64,000 bases of DNA from Rhodoblastus sp052145335. GTDB lineage: Bacteria; Pseudomonadota; Alphaproteobacteria; Rhizobiales; Beijerinckiaceae. The position numbers were made by a program, and so were the translations under genes. The stretch spans positions 8,512-72,511 of the forward strand of contig NZ_JBKQOU010000305.1 in assembly GCF_052145335.1 (NCBI RefSeq). Reading direction: 5' to 3'. Numbering within the stretch: position 1 is the first letter of the stretch; each line of letters begins with the position of its first letter. Positions 55,856-64,000 of the stretch are shown piece by piece. The notes beneath the pieces were generated by a model that saw only the letters and a list, made by a program, of their open reading frames with translations, ran no database searches and had not been told where the DNA came from.

Positions 55856-58609
55856 TCAATGCCCTAACCTTTCGAGCAGTTCATGGACATGGACCTGATC
55901 GGCCTTGTAATTGCCGGTCAGCGTGTACATCACGATATTGACGCCGCCGCGCAGGGCCATTTCGCGCTGGCGCGGGCCACCCGGGTCGAGCGGATAAAGC
56001 GGCTCGCCGAAATTGTCCCCGGCCCAGCCCGCCGCCAGATCGTTGGAGGCGATGATGATCGGCGAGACGCCGTCGCCGGCGCGGGCGGGACGATTGGCGG
56101 CGTCGGGCTCCGGCGGCAGAGCCTCGATATAGGTCGGGCCGTTTTCGGTGCGGCCGACGAAATTATCGAGAATATAGAAGGTCTTGGTGACGACATGGTC
56201 CCTCGGCGCCGGCTCCAGCGGCGGCAGGTCGATGTCGGCGAGAAAAGTCCGCAACCAGTTCTGCGCCGCCGTGCGCGGCCCCCCGGCGAACTGCATGCCG
56301 CCGTCGCGGGTGTCGAACAGCACCAGCCCGCCCTGTTTCATATAGGCCCCTATGCGCTTGGCCACCGCCGCCCCCGGCTGCGGCCGGTCCGGCGCGATCG
56401 GCCAGTAGATCAGCGGATAGAAGGACAATTCGTCGCGCGCCGGATCGATGCCGCGCGGCGCGCCGGGGACGAGCGCGGTGCGCTGCGCCAAAACTTCCGA
56501 TAGCGAGGTCAGGCCCTCGCGGCTGATCCGGTCGGCCCGCGCGTCTCCCGTGACGACATAGGCAAGTTTGGTGTTCAACGCCGCTTCGATATCGGCCTGC
56601 GGGACTTTGTCCGCATTGTCCGCCCGCGCCGGCGGCGTCGCGCCGAACAAGGCGACGAGAGCGAAAGCCGCTATCGCCGGGCCGGCCTGGCGCCTCCAGC
56701 GGCCGCCGAGCAGCAAGGTCGCCAAGGCATCGGCCAAAGCCAGCAGAAAAGCCGCGATCAGCAGGGGCGGGCGCAGGTCGACCGGATGCGGCCCCTCCAA
56801 TTCCGAAGTCTTGAGTTTCAAACCGGCAAAATCAAGCGGCGCGAGACGCGTCTCCTTCGAGGCGGCGTTGAGCGCCCTCGGCGCCTCCGGCGCGCCATAC
56901 AGGCCCGCCGGGTGATCGGCGTCCGGCGCGGCGATTCCCGCGCCCGGCAAAGGCTTCACCGTCGCAGCGGGCGCGACAAGGGCGCCGAAACCGTCAAGCA
57001 TCTGCAGAGGCGGCAGGTTGGCCACCGCCTCGCCCGGCGCCCTCGCCTTGCCGACCACGCCCGCGCGATCGAGGATTTTGCGCAGCATGTCGACGAAAAG
57101 CCCAGATAGCGGCAGGTTCGACCAATTGGCGTCGGCGGAGACATGAAACAGGATCAGGCTTCCCGGTCCGCGCCGCTCTGCGGTGACCAGCGGCGTTCCA
57201 TCCGCCAGTCGCGCCCAGGTCTTGCCCGGAAGGCCCTCCTCCGGTTCGGCCAGAACCTGACGCGACACGGTCGCCTCGGCGGGCGGGGTCAGGCCGAAAA
57301 ACGGGCTGCTCTCGTCAAAGGGCGCCAAGGGCTTGGGATGGTCCCAGGACAAAGCGCCGCCAAGGGTGCGACCGCCGCGCCGCAGCCGGACGGGAAAGTA
57401 GTCGTCGCCGCCGGCCGCCAGTCGCGGCCCGGCGAAACGCAGGATGACGCCGCCGGCGGCGAGAAAGGCGTCGAGTTTTTCGCGTGTTTCCGGAGCTGCA
57501 ACATTGGCGTCGGCGAGGATCAAGAGGTCCGCGCCGCCGTCGAGGAGATGCGCGACGGGATCGGGATCGCCGGGCTTGGTCTCGCGCACATCGGCGAAGG
57601 GGGAGAGCGCATCGCGCAGATAATGCAGCGGCGAGAGATAGGGCTGTTCCGCGCTGCCGCCAAAAACCAGACCGACGCGCCGCCGACGCGCCCCGGCGTC
57701 GAGCAGAAAAGTCGCTCCGGCGGAATTTTCACCGGAAATTACGAGACGGGCGATTTCATTGCGCAATTGCGTGGGCAGATCGAAACGGGCCTTGGCCTCG
57801 AACGCGGCGGCAAAATCGAAATCCGCCTCGCCGAGGGGCGCCCCCTTCGCGTCAAAGGCCTGGATTTTGCCAGCGGAAGCTCCCGTCGCCGCTGATCTCC
57901 TCAGTAAAACCTCCATCGCCGCCGCCTGATTATCGGCGCCGTCCAAAATCCGTGTCGCGCGCGGACCACGCAGGATTTCCGTACCTGGCGCCAGCGCCGC
58001 GAGTTCGCGGGCAAAGTTCGCGCCGTCCGCGTCCGCCAGTCCGTCGCTCAGCCAGACCACATGGTCTGTCTTTTGCGCTTGCAGAAACTCGGCGATGTTT
58101 GCCAGCGCCGGCATTCGGGCGGGAAGATAGGCTTTTGGCGCCAGCGCGCGCAAATGCGCCAGAGCGGTGGAAAATTCCTCCAGTTTCGGCGCCGCGGTTT
58201 CCGACAAAGCCATCACGGCGGCGGGCTGGCCTTGCCGTCCCGCCTCCTCAAGCCGCGCTTCGGCCGCCTTCATGCGCAAAACCCAATCAGGAGCCGCCGT
58301 CCAGAAATCGTCGACCAGCAGCAGCAAAGGGCCTTTGCCCGCGACCGGAGCGCCGGCGGGGGAAAAAACCGGCCCGGCCATGGCGAGGACGACGAGGGCC
58401 GCCAGCGCCATGCGCAAAAGCAAAAGCCAGAACGGCGTGCGCGCCGGCGTGGCGTCGGGTTTTTTCTGGTCGAGTATGAGTTTCAGCGGCGGGAAGGCGA
58501 CGCGCTGTGGCGGCGGCGGGGTCACCCGCAGCAAGAGATAGAGTAAAGGCGCCCCGGCCAAAGCCAGCAACACCCACGGCGCGGAAAAGGCGAGCGGAAT
58601 AAAGCTCAT
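55856..58609 (-). CDS. BatA-N/DUF4159 membrane protein
   Basis: A 917-residue protein. It begins with a BatA-type aerotolerance N-terminal domain (PLAFSAPWVLLALAGAPLLYLLLR, LLLLRMALAALVVLAMAGPVF), continues with a vWA-like region (LLLLVDDFWTAAPDW), a central amidotransferase-like region, a further membrane segment near residue 640 and a C-terminal DUF4159 domain (LAYVVTGDARADRISREGL, YPLIYWPIAPDRPQ, GGLVLFDTRDG). Only 16 bases separate it from the next gene, and it overlaps the DUF58 gene by four bases. Confidence 0.83.
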   Translation of the reverse strand: MSFIPLAFSAPWVLLALAGAPLLYLLLRVTPPPPQRVAFPPLKLILDQKKPDATPARTPFWLLLLRMALAALVVLAMAGPVFSPAGAPVAGKGPLLLLVDDFWTAAPDWVLRMKAAEARLEEAGRQGQPAAVMALSETAAPKLEEFSTALAHLRALAPKAYLPARMPALANIAEFLQAQKTDHVVWLSDGLADADGANFARELAALAPGTEILRGPRATRILDGADNQAAAMEVLLRRSAATGASAGKIQAFDAKGAPLGEADFDFAAAFEAKARFDLPTQLRNEIARLVISGENSAGATFLLDAGARRRRVGLVFGGSAEQPYLSPLHYLRDALSPFADVRETKPGDPDPVAHLLDGGADLLILADANVAAPETREKLDAFLAAGGVILRFAGPRLAAGGDDYFPVRLRRGGRTLGGALSWDHPKPLAPFDESSPFFGLTPPAEATVSRQVLAEPEEGLPGKTWARLADGTPLVTAERRGPGSLILFHVSADANWSNLPLSGLFVDMLRKILDRAGVVGKARAPGEAVANLPPLQMLDGFGALVAPAATVKPLPGAGIAAPDADHPAGLYGAPEAPRALNAASKETRLAPLDFAGLKLKTSELEGPHPVDLRPPLLIAAFLLALADALATLLLGGRWRRQAGPAIAAFALVALFGATPPARADNADKVPQADIEAALNTKLAYVVTGDARADRISREGLTSLSEVLAQRTALVPGAPRGIDPARDELSFYPLIYWPIAPDRPQPGAAVAKRIGAYMKQGGLVLFDTRDGGMQFAGGPRTAAQNWLRTFLADIDLPPLEPAPRDHVVTKTFYILDNFVGRTENGPTYIEALPPEPDAANRPARAGDGVSPIIIASNDLAAGWAGDNFGEPLYPLDPGGPRQREMALRGGVNIVMYTLTGNYKADQVHVHELLERLGH

Positions 58610-59526
58610 CGGGCGCCATCCGCCGTCAGCGCCAGCCGCAGATGGAGCAGAGCCTCGGCGGCGGGACGGTCGGTCGCATGAAGGGCGAAAGTCCAGCCTT
58701 GAGCCCGCGCGGCTAAAGCCAAAGCGTCGCGATGCGCTTCAAGCCGCTGGGAATAGATGGCGGCGTAATCCTCCGCCCTTCCGGCGCGCAGCATAGAGCC
58801 CGCCTCGTCGAAAAACTCGGTCTGGCCTGCGAACGGAAAAGCCTGTTCCGCGGGGTCGTAAACCATCAGCACATGGCCGCGCGCGCCATTGGCGGCAAGC
58901 TTTTTCACAAGCGCAGCAACTTGCGCCGGATCGACAAGAAAATCGCCGATCAGCACCGCCTTTTCCCGAGGCCGCAGCGGCAGGGCGGGGGGCAGGTCGT
59001 CGAAGTTATCCTCGTTGCGGCGTGCTTCGCCGATCAACGCCACGGCGATGCGATCGACAATGTCGCGCGCGCAAATCAGCCGGGTGAAACCGAGCCAGCC
59101 GGTGCGCTCGCCGGCGCGGGCGCACGAATCCGCCAAAGCCAGGGCCAGGATCAGGGCGCGGTCGAGCTTCGACGGCAGGGCGTCGCTCGACCGGAAATTC
59201 ATCGAGGCGGAGAGATCGGCCCAGACCCAGAGAACCTGCGCCGCCTCCCATTCCCTTTCGCGCACGTAAAGCCGGTCGTCGCGCGCCGAGCGCCGCCAAT
59301 CGACGTTCTGCGCCGCCTCGCCGGCGATGAAAGGACGGAATTGCCAGAAATTTTCGCCCATGCCCGAACGCCTGCGCCCGTGCAGTCCCGTCTGCAACGA
59401 CGCCGCCGCCTGACGCGCGGCGAGCGCCAGAGCCGGAAGTCGTCGCGCCAGATCGAGGGCCTGACGGCGTTTGCCGGGGTCGGGCCGGGCGTTTTCAGGC
59501 GGCAGGAAGGCGTGGTTTGGCGCCAT
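58606..59526 (-). CDS. DUF58 domain protein
   Basis: A 306-residue protein with the DUF58 signature FRPFIAGEAAQNVDWRRSARDDRLYVRERE followed by a vWA-like segment (VLWVWADLSASMNFRSS), where DLSAS could be a metal-ion-dependent adhesion site. These proteins work with MoxR AAA+ ATPases as chaperone pairs. The start overlaps the moxR stop by one base. Confidence 0.88.
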   Translation of the reverse strand: MAPNHAFLPPENARPDPGKRRQALDLARRLPALALAARQAAASLQTGLHGRRRSGMGENFWQFRPFIAGEAAQNVDWRRSARDDRLYVREREWEAAQVLWVWADLSASMNFRSSDALPSKLDRALILALALADSCARAGERTGWLGFTRLICARDIVDRIAVALIGEARRNEDNFDDLPPALPLRPREKAVLIGDFLVDPAQVAALVKKLAANGARGHVLMVYDPAEQAFPFAGQTEFFDEAGSMLRAGRAEDYAAIYSQRLEAHRDALALAARAQGWTFALHATDRPAAEALLHLRLALTADGAR

Positions 59527-60545
59527 CAGGCGAATCTTTGCGTCAGCCGGTCGATGACGGCGGCGATGCTCTCGCCGTCGGCGCGGGCGCTATAGGTCAG
59601 CGCCATGCGGTGTTTGAGGATCGGCGCGGCGAGCGCCAGCACATCGGCCTTGCTCGGCGCGAGGCGCCCTTGGGTCAGCGCGCGGGCGCGGCAGGCCAGC
59701 ATCAGGCTCTGCGCCGCGCGAGGTCCCGGGCCCCAGGAGATGTGGCGCGTCAGTTCGGGATCGCCCTCGCCCGGCCGCAAGGCGCGGACCAGATCCAGGA
59801 TACATTCGACAATCGCGGAGCCTACCGGCATCAGCCGCACCAGCGCCTGAATCTCCATCAGGCCGGCAGCGTCGAGGACAGCCAAAGGCTTGGGCCGCGC
59901 CTGTCCCGTCGTTTCGATCAAGATGCGCCTTTCCGCCGCGCGTTCCGGATAGGGAACGTCGATCTGCATCAGGAAGCGGTCGAGCTGGGCTTCCGGCAGC
60001 GGATAGGTGCCTTCCTGCTCCAGCGGATTTTGTGTCGCCAGCACGTGGAAAGGTTTGGGCAGGTCGTAACGCTCGCCGGCGATGGTGACATGGTATTCCT
60101 GCATCGCCTGCAACAGCGCCGACTGGGTGCGCGGGCTGGCGCGGTTGATTTCGTCGGCCATCAGCAATTGCGCGAAAATCGGCCCCTTGATGAAGCGGAA
60201 GGCGCGGCGATGGTCTGAGCTTTCCTCCAGCACTTCCGAGCCGAGGATGTCGGTGGGCATGAGATCGGGAGTGAACTGCACACGGTTGGCGTCGAGTCCC
60301 AGCACCCGGCCGAGCGTGTCGACCAGCAGCGTCTTGGCCAATCCGGGCGCGCCGACGAACAGGGCGTGGCCGCCCGAAAGCAGCGTCACCACCGCCTCCT
60401 CGACCACGATATCCTGACCGAAAATCGCTTGGCCGATGGCGGCGCGCGCGGCGGAAAGGCAATCGAGCGCGTTTTGCGCCCGGCTTTCGATCTGCGATTC
60501 GGACAGGGAGGCTGGTTCGTCCCGGAGGGCGGGGTCGGCGTTCAT
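59526..60545 (-). CDS. MoxR-family AAA+ ATPase
   Basis: A 339-residue AAA+ protein: Walker A GAPGLAKT, the MoxR segment RVQFTPDLMPTDILGSEVLE, Walker B LLMADEINRASPRTQSALLQAMQE, sensor 1 VLATQNPLEQEGTYPLPEAQLDRF and the arginine-finger region. MoxR proteins remodel or insert cofactors into partner proteins, usually with vWA proteins encoded beside them, as here. It is the first gene of a four-gene operon on the minus strand. Confidence 0.94.
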   Translation of the reverse strand: MNADPALRDEPASLSESQIESRAQNALDCLSAARAAIGQAIFGQDIVVEEAVVTLLSGGHALFVGAPGLAKTLLVDTLGRVLGLDANRVQFTPDLMPTDILGSEVLEESSDHRRAFRFIKGPIFAQLLMADEINRASPRTQSALLQAMQEYHVTIAGERYDLPKPFHVLATQNPLEQEGTYPLPEAQLDRFLMQIDVPYPERAAERRILIETTGQARPKPLAVLDAAGLMEIQALVRLMPVGSAIVECILDLVRALRPGEGDPELTRHISWGPGPRAAQSLMLACRARALTQGRLAPSKADVLALAAPILKHRMALTYSARADGESIAAVIDRLTQRFA

Positions 60546-60722
60546 TCCAGATTTTCTCCAAAGGCGGCGGCGCGGGCCGGGTCTGGTTTTTTGGCGGCGC
60601 GATTGTCGGGCCGCAGCCTAACATATAGGTTGGCGCGGCTTTGCATAGAACCCGATTAAATTCGCCGCGTTCAACATAGACGCTATAAAATACCGCCAAA
60701 TCATGGCGCCGGAGTTTTGCGG

Positions 60723-61307
60723 ATGAGCGATGGGATTTTGCCGGCCGAGCCTCTGCGCGGGCTGGAGGCGGTCCAAAAAACGCGCGGACCGGCGCCGGTG
60801 CATTTGTGGAACCCGCCCTATTGCGGCGAGATCGACATGCGCATCGCCCGCGACGGGACCTGGTACTACAACGGCACGCCGATCGGACGCCCGGCGCTGG
60901 TGCAGCTTTTCGCCGGCGTCCTGCGCAAGGATCCCGAGCGTTTCGTGCTGGTCACGCCGGTCGAGCGGGTCGGCGTCACCGTCGAGGACGCGCCTTTTCT
61001 CGGCGTCGAGCTTTTACGCGAGGGTGAAGGCGCGACGCAGGTTCTACGGTTGCGCACCAATGTCGAAGACTGGGTGGAGATTTCGCCGAAAAATCCGCTG
61101 AAGTTTCTGCCCGGCGATAGCGGCGGCCTGAAACCTTATGTGCTGGTGCGCGGTGATCTCTGGGCCCTGGTCAAGCGCGCCCTGTTTTATGATCTCGTCG
61201 GCTGGGGCGGCGTCTGCATCGTCGATGGCGAGGAGTTTTTCGGCGTTCATTCCGGCGGCGGCTTTTTCCCGATGGCGCCGATGCGCGACATTGCGGGCTT
61301 GATATGA
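60723..61307 (+). CDS. DUF1285 protein
   Basis: A 194-residue soluble protein with the DUF1285 pattern PPYCGEIDMRIARDGTWYYNGTPIGRPALVQLFAGVLRKD, then RFVLVTPVERVGVTVEDAPF and PYVLVRGDLWALVKRALFYDL. Structures of this family resemble a beta-rich fold; no function is established. It leads a run of overlapping plus-strand genes, with the next start inside its stop (ATGA), and is divergent from moxR. The in-frame TTG six bases upstream is a weaker start. Confidence 0.87.
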   Translation: MSDGILPAEPLRGLEAVQKTRGPAPVHLWNPPYCGEIDMRIARDGTWYYNGTPIGRPALVQLFAGVLRKDPERFVLVTPVERVGVTVEDAPFLGVELLREGEGATQVLRLRTNVEDWVEISPKNPLKFLPGDSGGLKPYVLVRGDLWALVKRALFYDLVGWGGVCIVDGEEFFGVHSGGGFFPMAPMRDIAGLI

Positions 61308-61963
61308 ATCTGGTGGACCAAATTTTCAGCGCCGAGGATTTTTGCGCCCGGGCGCAAAAAATCCTCGGCCAGAGCTGGCCGGAACAGGCTTTCGATCCCG
61401 CGACCCGTCCGCATCACGGCGACCATCGTCTGGACGAGCCTCTGCCCGGCGAAACCGCGCTGATTCCGGCGCCAGCGCGCCCCGCCGCCGTGCTGGCGCC
61501 GGTCGTCGCGCACCAGGGCGGCGCGACCGTATTGTTGACCCAGCGCGCCGCCGCCTTGCGCGACCATTCCGGCCAGATCGCTTTTCCCGGCGGCAAGATC
61601 GAACCGGGCGAATCGCCGCTCGACGCCGCCCTGCGCGAGGCGGAGGAGGAAATCGGCCTCGGGCGTGAAAACATCGAAATTCTCGGCTGTCTAGATCCCT
61701 ACCAGACCTCGACCGGCTTTCGCGTCTTTCCGCTGGTCGGGCTGCTGCGCCCGCCCCTCGTTCTGAGTCTGAACCGGCAGGAAGTGGACGAGGCTTTCGA
61801 GACGCCCTTGTCCTTTCTGATGAACCCCGCCAATCATCAGCGGCTGAGACGCCAATGGCAGGGGAAAGAGCGGCAATTTTACGCCATGCCCTATCAAAAC
61901 CGCTATATCTGGGGCGCGACGGCGGGCATGATCCGCAATCTCTACGAGAGGCTTTATCGCTAA
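61304..61963 (+). CDS. Nudix CoA pyrophosphatase
   Basis: A 219-residue Nudix hydrolase. The Nudix box spans GGKIEPGESPLDAALREAEEEIGL with all the conserved Gly/Glu/Arg residues, preceded by LRDHSGQIAFPG, the UPF0035 element that marks CoA and acyl-CoA diphosphatases (NudL/YeaB). It probably splits CoA into 4'-phosphopantetheine and 3',5'-ADP. It overlaps DUF1285 and is followed at once by the DUF6111 gene. Confidence 0.92.
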   Translation: MNLVDQIFSAEDFCARAQKILGQSWPEQAFDPATRPHHGDHRLDEPLPGETALIPAPARPAAVLAPVVAHQGGATVLLTQRAAALRDHSGQIAFPGGKIEPGESPLDAALREAEEEIGLGRENIEILGCLDPYQTSTGFRVFPLVGLLRPPLVLSLNRQEVDEAFETPLSFLMNPANHQRLRRQWQGKERQFYAMPYQNRYIWGATAGMIRNLYERLYR

Positions 61964-62227
61964 ATGGCGCGCTCGTTGCTGGAAACCCTCGGCCTCTTCA
62001 CTCTGCCATTCCTGCTTTACGCGTTTTTCCTGGTGTTCCGGGCGCGTCATCCGCTGCTGGTTGAGCATTGGTCGCGCGGCGCCGTGTCCTGGCTCACCCT
62101 GGCCGGGCTCCTTTTGGCCATCGCCAGCTTTCTCGTCGCCGGCTTTTTCGACGGCCGCAGCCGCGGCGCCTATATTCCCGCCCATATCGACGAAAACGGC
62201 CGCCTGACGCCGGGACATTTCCAGTGA
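61964..62227 (+). CDS. DUF6111 small membrane protein
   Basis: An 87-residue protein with two hydrophobic helices (LGLFTLPFLLYAFFLVFRA, WLTLAGLLLAIASFLVAGFF) and a conserved-looking tail RSRGAYIPAHIDENGRLTPGHF. It fits DUF6111, a family of Rhizobiales usually encoded between a Nudix hydrolase and the CCA enzyme, as here. Function unknown. The start directly follows the Nudix stop; its stop overlaps the cca start (GTGA). Confidence 0.85.
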   Translation: MARSLLETLGLFTLPFLLYAFFLVFRARHPLLVEHWSRGAVSWLTLAGLLLAIASFLVAGFFDGRSRGAYIPAHIDENGRLTPGHFQ

Positions 62228-63486
62228 CGCCGGAAAATTCGCAGCAGGCCATCAAAAAGCTTCTCGCGCGGGCCGCCCTGAAAAAGCTGTTCAAAGCCCT
62301 TGAGGGCGAGGAAGTCCGCGTCGTCGGCGGCGCCGTGCGCAACGCCTTGCTCGGCGAAGAAATTTCCGACATCGACATCGCCACCGCCGCCCTGCCGCAA
62401 ACCATCGCAGAAAAAGCTGGCAAAGCTGGGCTGCGCGTCGTTCCCACCGGCATCGACCACGGCACCTTGACGCTGGTTTTCGATGGAACCCATTTCGAAG
62501 TGACTTCGCTGCGCGAGGACGTCGAAACCGATGGGCGGCGGGCGAAAGTGCGTTTCGGCCGCGATTTCGCCGCCGACGCCTTGCGGCGCGATTTCACCGT
62601 CAACGCGCTCTCGGTCGACGCCAACGGCAGGCTTTACGATTATACCGGCGGCCTGGATGATTTGGCGGCGCGGCGCATCCGTTTCATCGGCGAGCCGGAA
62701 AAACGCATCTCCGAGGATTTTCTGCGCATTCTGCGCTTCTTCCGATTTTCCGCCTCCTATGGCGACGGACCGCTCGACGCGCCGGGATTTGAAGCCTGCA
62801 TCGCGTTGCGCGGGGGCATCGCCACTCTGTCACGGGAACGGCTTGGCGCCGAAACGCTGAAGATTCTGGCGGCCAAGCGCGCCGCTTTCGTCATCGAGAC
62901 CATGGCCGGGGCCGGACTGCTGAGCTATTTGCGCGTCGCGCCCTGGCCAGCGCGGATGCGGCGCGTCGCCGCCACGCTGACGCTTCGAAAAATTTCCGAC
63001 CCTTTACTGGTCCTGGCGGCGCTCGCCCTGCATAGCGAAGCCGACGCCGACAGGCTGGCCGACGGCTTGCGCTTGTCCAATGCGCAAAAGCGCCGCCTGA
63101 GCGCCATGGCCAGGGTCTGCTCCGCCTGGCATGGCGCGGCGGCGCCCCCGGAAACCAAAGTGCTGCGCGAGGCGTTGTTCTCGCATGGAGCGCCTGCGGC
63201 GCGCGACGGCCTGACGCTGATCCAGGCGGAAAGCGGGTCTGCGCCCGACGATCCGGACTTTCTGCGCGCCGACGCCTTTTTGCGCGACACGCCGGCGCCG
63301 AAACCGCCTTTCGCCGCCTCGGACCTGATCGCGCGCGGCGTGGCGCAAGGCGCCGGACTGGGCGACGCGCTGAAACATCTGCAGTCCCTGTGGATTCGCG
63401 CCGGTTTCCCGCAAGACCCGCAAGTCGTGGCGCGACTGATAGATGAAGCGCGCGACGAATCGCGCTGGACGCCGCCGCGCCATTAG
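62224..63486 (+). CDS. cca: CCA tRNA nucleotidyltransferase
   Basis: Adds or repairs the 3' CCA end of tRNAs. The 420-residue class II enzyme has VRVVGGAVRNALLGEEISDIDIATAA (nucleotidyltransferase core with catalytic DID), the ERhxxExxx-type segment RRDFTVNALSVDANGRLYDYTGG, and RISEDFLRILRFFRF. Length matches alphaproteobacterial CCA/poly(A)-polymerase-family enzymes. The start is GTG at 62224, coupled to the DUF6111 stop. Confidence 0.94.
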   Translation: MTPENSQQAIKKLLARAALKKLFKALEGEEVRVVGGAVRNALLGEEISDIDIATAALPQTIAEKAGKAGLRVVPTGIDHGTLTLVFDGTHFEVTSLREDVETDGRRAKVRFGRDFAADALRRDFTVNALSVDANGRLYDYTGGLDDLAARRIRFIGEPEKRISEDFLRILRFFRFSASYGDGPLDAPGFEACIALRGGIATLSRERLGAETLKILAAKRAAFVIETMAGAGLLSYLRVAPWPARMRRVAATLTLRKISDPLLVLAALALHSEADADRLADGLRLSNAQKRRLSAMARVCSAWHGAAAPPETKVLREALFSHGAPAARDGLTLIQAESGSAPDDPDFLRADAFLRDTPAPKPPFAASDLIARGVAQGAGLGDALKHLQSLWIRAGFPQDPQVVARLIDEARDESRWTPPRH

Positions 63487-63512
63487 TGGTTTAATTTTAG
63501 GCGGGGACTATC

Positions 63513-63773
63513 ATGGCCGTCGAAAACAGAAATCCCGGCGATCTCGCCGCGCGCCTGGCGCAGAAACTGTCGCGGCTTTCCAGCGAGAGGCGGACGGCGG
63601 ACGGATTCAAGCGAGAATCCTTCACCTTGCCGCGAGAAAAGGCCCGCGAAAAAGCCCGCGAATGGTTCAGCCGCTTTCCCAAGGCCGCCTATATGACGGA
63701 AATCGAATCCTGGCGCGAATTGGACGACGGCAATATCGAATTCACCATGCGCCGCCTGCCCAGCGCCGATTGA
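63513..63773 (+). CDS. Small conserved protein of unknown function
   Basis: An 86-residue, highly charged protein without signal peptide or membrane helix. The middle (LPREKAREKAREWFSRFPKA) looks helical and the end (YMTEIESWRELDDGNIEFTMRRLP) like a short beta hairpin. An AGGCGGGGA ribosome site lies just before the ATG. I do not recognise a named domain; codon use resembles its neighbours. It is 26 bases after cca and may be co-transcribed. Confidence 0.7.
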   Translation: MAVENRNPGDLAARLAQKLSRLSSERRTADGFKRESFTLPREKAREKAREWFSRFPKAAYMTEIESWRELDDGNIEFTMRRLPSAD

Positions 63774-64000
63774 CGCGGCGCGAATGCGCCGTAATTCCCC
63801 TTGTCGTCAACTCGTAATCGTTTATTAACCAGAATATTCATGCGCTATGTTACTGTATTGTCTATGAATAAGGCACCTGTACGCCCGGCTTCACAATTAA
63901 GAAATGCAATAAAGCTCTTAAACATACGCCGCATATTTTAAGTTATTGTTCGCCATAAGCGCATCACAATCCTTAAAACGTATAAACCATTTATTTTTAC
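63774..64000. other. AT-rich intergenic tail at the right edge
   Basis: The last 200 bases switch from GC-rich coding sequence to strongly AT-rich DNA. No gene is supported; a 25-codon frame (63864-63941) has no ribosome site. It may be the promoter region of a gene beyond the window or the edge of an acquired segment. Confidence 0.5.

Noticed and set aside
63864..63941. 25-codon frame in the AT-rich tail
   Set aside because: No ribosome site, promoter or hydrophobic helix; AT-rich DNA gives such frames by chance.

Overview
The window looks like a chromosomal segment of an alphaproteobacterium of the order Hyphomicrobiales (Rhizobiales), probably near the Beijerinckiaceae/Methylocystaceae. 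This rests on uniformly high GC, a dcw cell-wall/division cluster next to rnpB and an ampD-type amidase, a phoR-pstSCAB-phoU-phoB cluster, an ArsR-methyltransferase/metF/metH unit, and many small families typical of Rhizobiales (DUF1285, DUF6111, DUF2852, DUF2158, extensin-like, KGG). No species is claimed. I see no prophage, transposon, CRISPR array, tRNA or rRNA gene; the window is mostly core chromosome with a few accessory points of interest.

Layout. 1-15.7 kb (minus strand): the dcw cluster, transcribed right to left as rsmH-ftsL-ftsI-murEF(fused)-mraY-murD-ftsW-murG-murC-glutamine amidotransferase-murB-ddl-ftsQ (ftsQ runs off the left edge). 16.1-16.5 kb: RNase P RNA with its own promoter. 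16.7-17.9 kb (plus): a glycine-zipper lipoprotein and an N-acetylmuramoyl-L-alanine amidase. 17.9-23.7 kb (minus): methionine unit (ArsR-methyltransferase regulator, metF, metH) with a palindromic operator at the divergent promoter. 23.8-25.6 kb (plus): mobA, a TusA-like protein, a DUF2478 protein and a PsiF-like protein. 25.6-32.2 kb (minus): phosphate system with a triple Pho box before pstS. 32.2-37.5 kb (minus): YbhN-like flippase, a FeSII-like [2Fe-2S] ferredoxin with a sigma-54 promoter, a YfhO-like membrane protein and ribA. 37.7-39.7 kb (plus): a periplasmic protein and a DUF1624 membrane protein carrying a palindromic repeat in frame. 39.7-44.4 kb: fumC, KGG stress protein, cytochrome bc1 complex. 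44.8-46.4 kb (plus): trmL, hemF, DUF2158. 46.5-52.4 kb (mostly minus): extensin-like lipoprotein, DUF2852, TetR regulator, a 27-residue membrane microprotein (plus), an RpfF/DSF-synthase-like crotonase and a short RecQ. 52.6-53.7 kb (plus): cytochrome c and a GNAT acetyltransferase. 53.7-60.5 kb (minus): MoxR/DUF58/DUF4159/vWA-like membrane operon. 60.7-63.8 kb (plus): DUF1285, Nudix CoA pyrophosphatase, DUF6111, CCA-adding enzyme and a small conserved protein, ending in an AT-rich tail.

How the genes fit together. The left third makes lipid II and the septal machinery; nearly all genes there overlap or are separated by only a few bases, so translation is likely coupled. The methionine unit links methyl-folate supply to homocysteine methylation and appears controlled by a SAH/SAM-sensing repressor. 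The Pho block is a complete sensing and uptake system. The most unusual items are the MurE-MurF fusion, the glutamine amidotransferase inside the dcw cluster, the palindromic repeat inserted in frame in a membrane-protein gene, the sigma-54 promoter in front of a nitrogenase-protective-type ferredoxin, a stand-alone DSF-synthase-like gene, and a TetR gene flanked by two similar palindromes, one of which lies in the promoter of an otherwise overlooked membrane microprotein.
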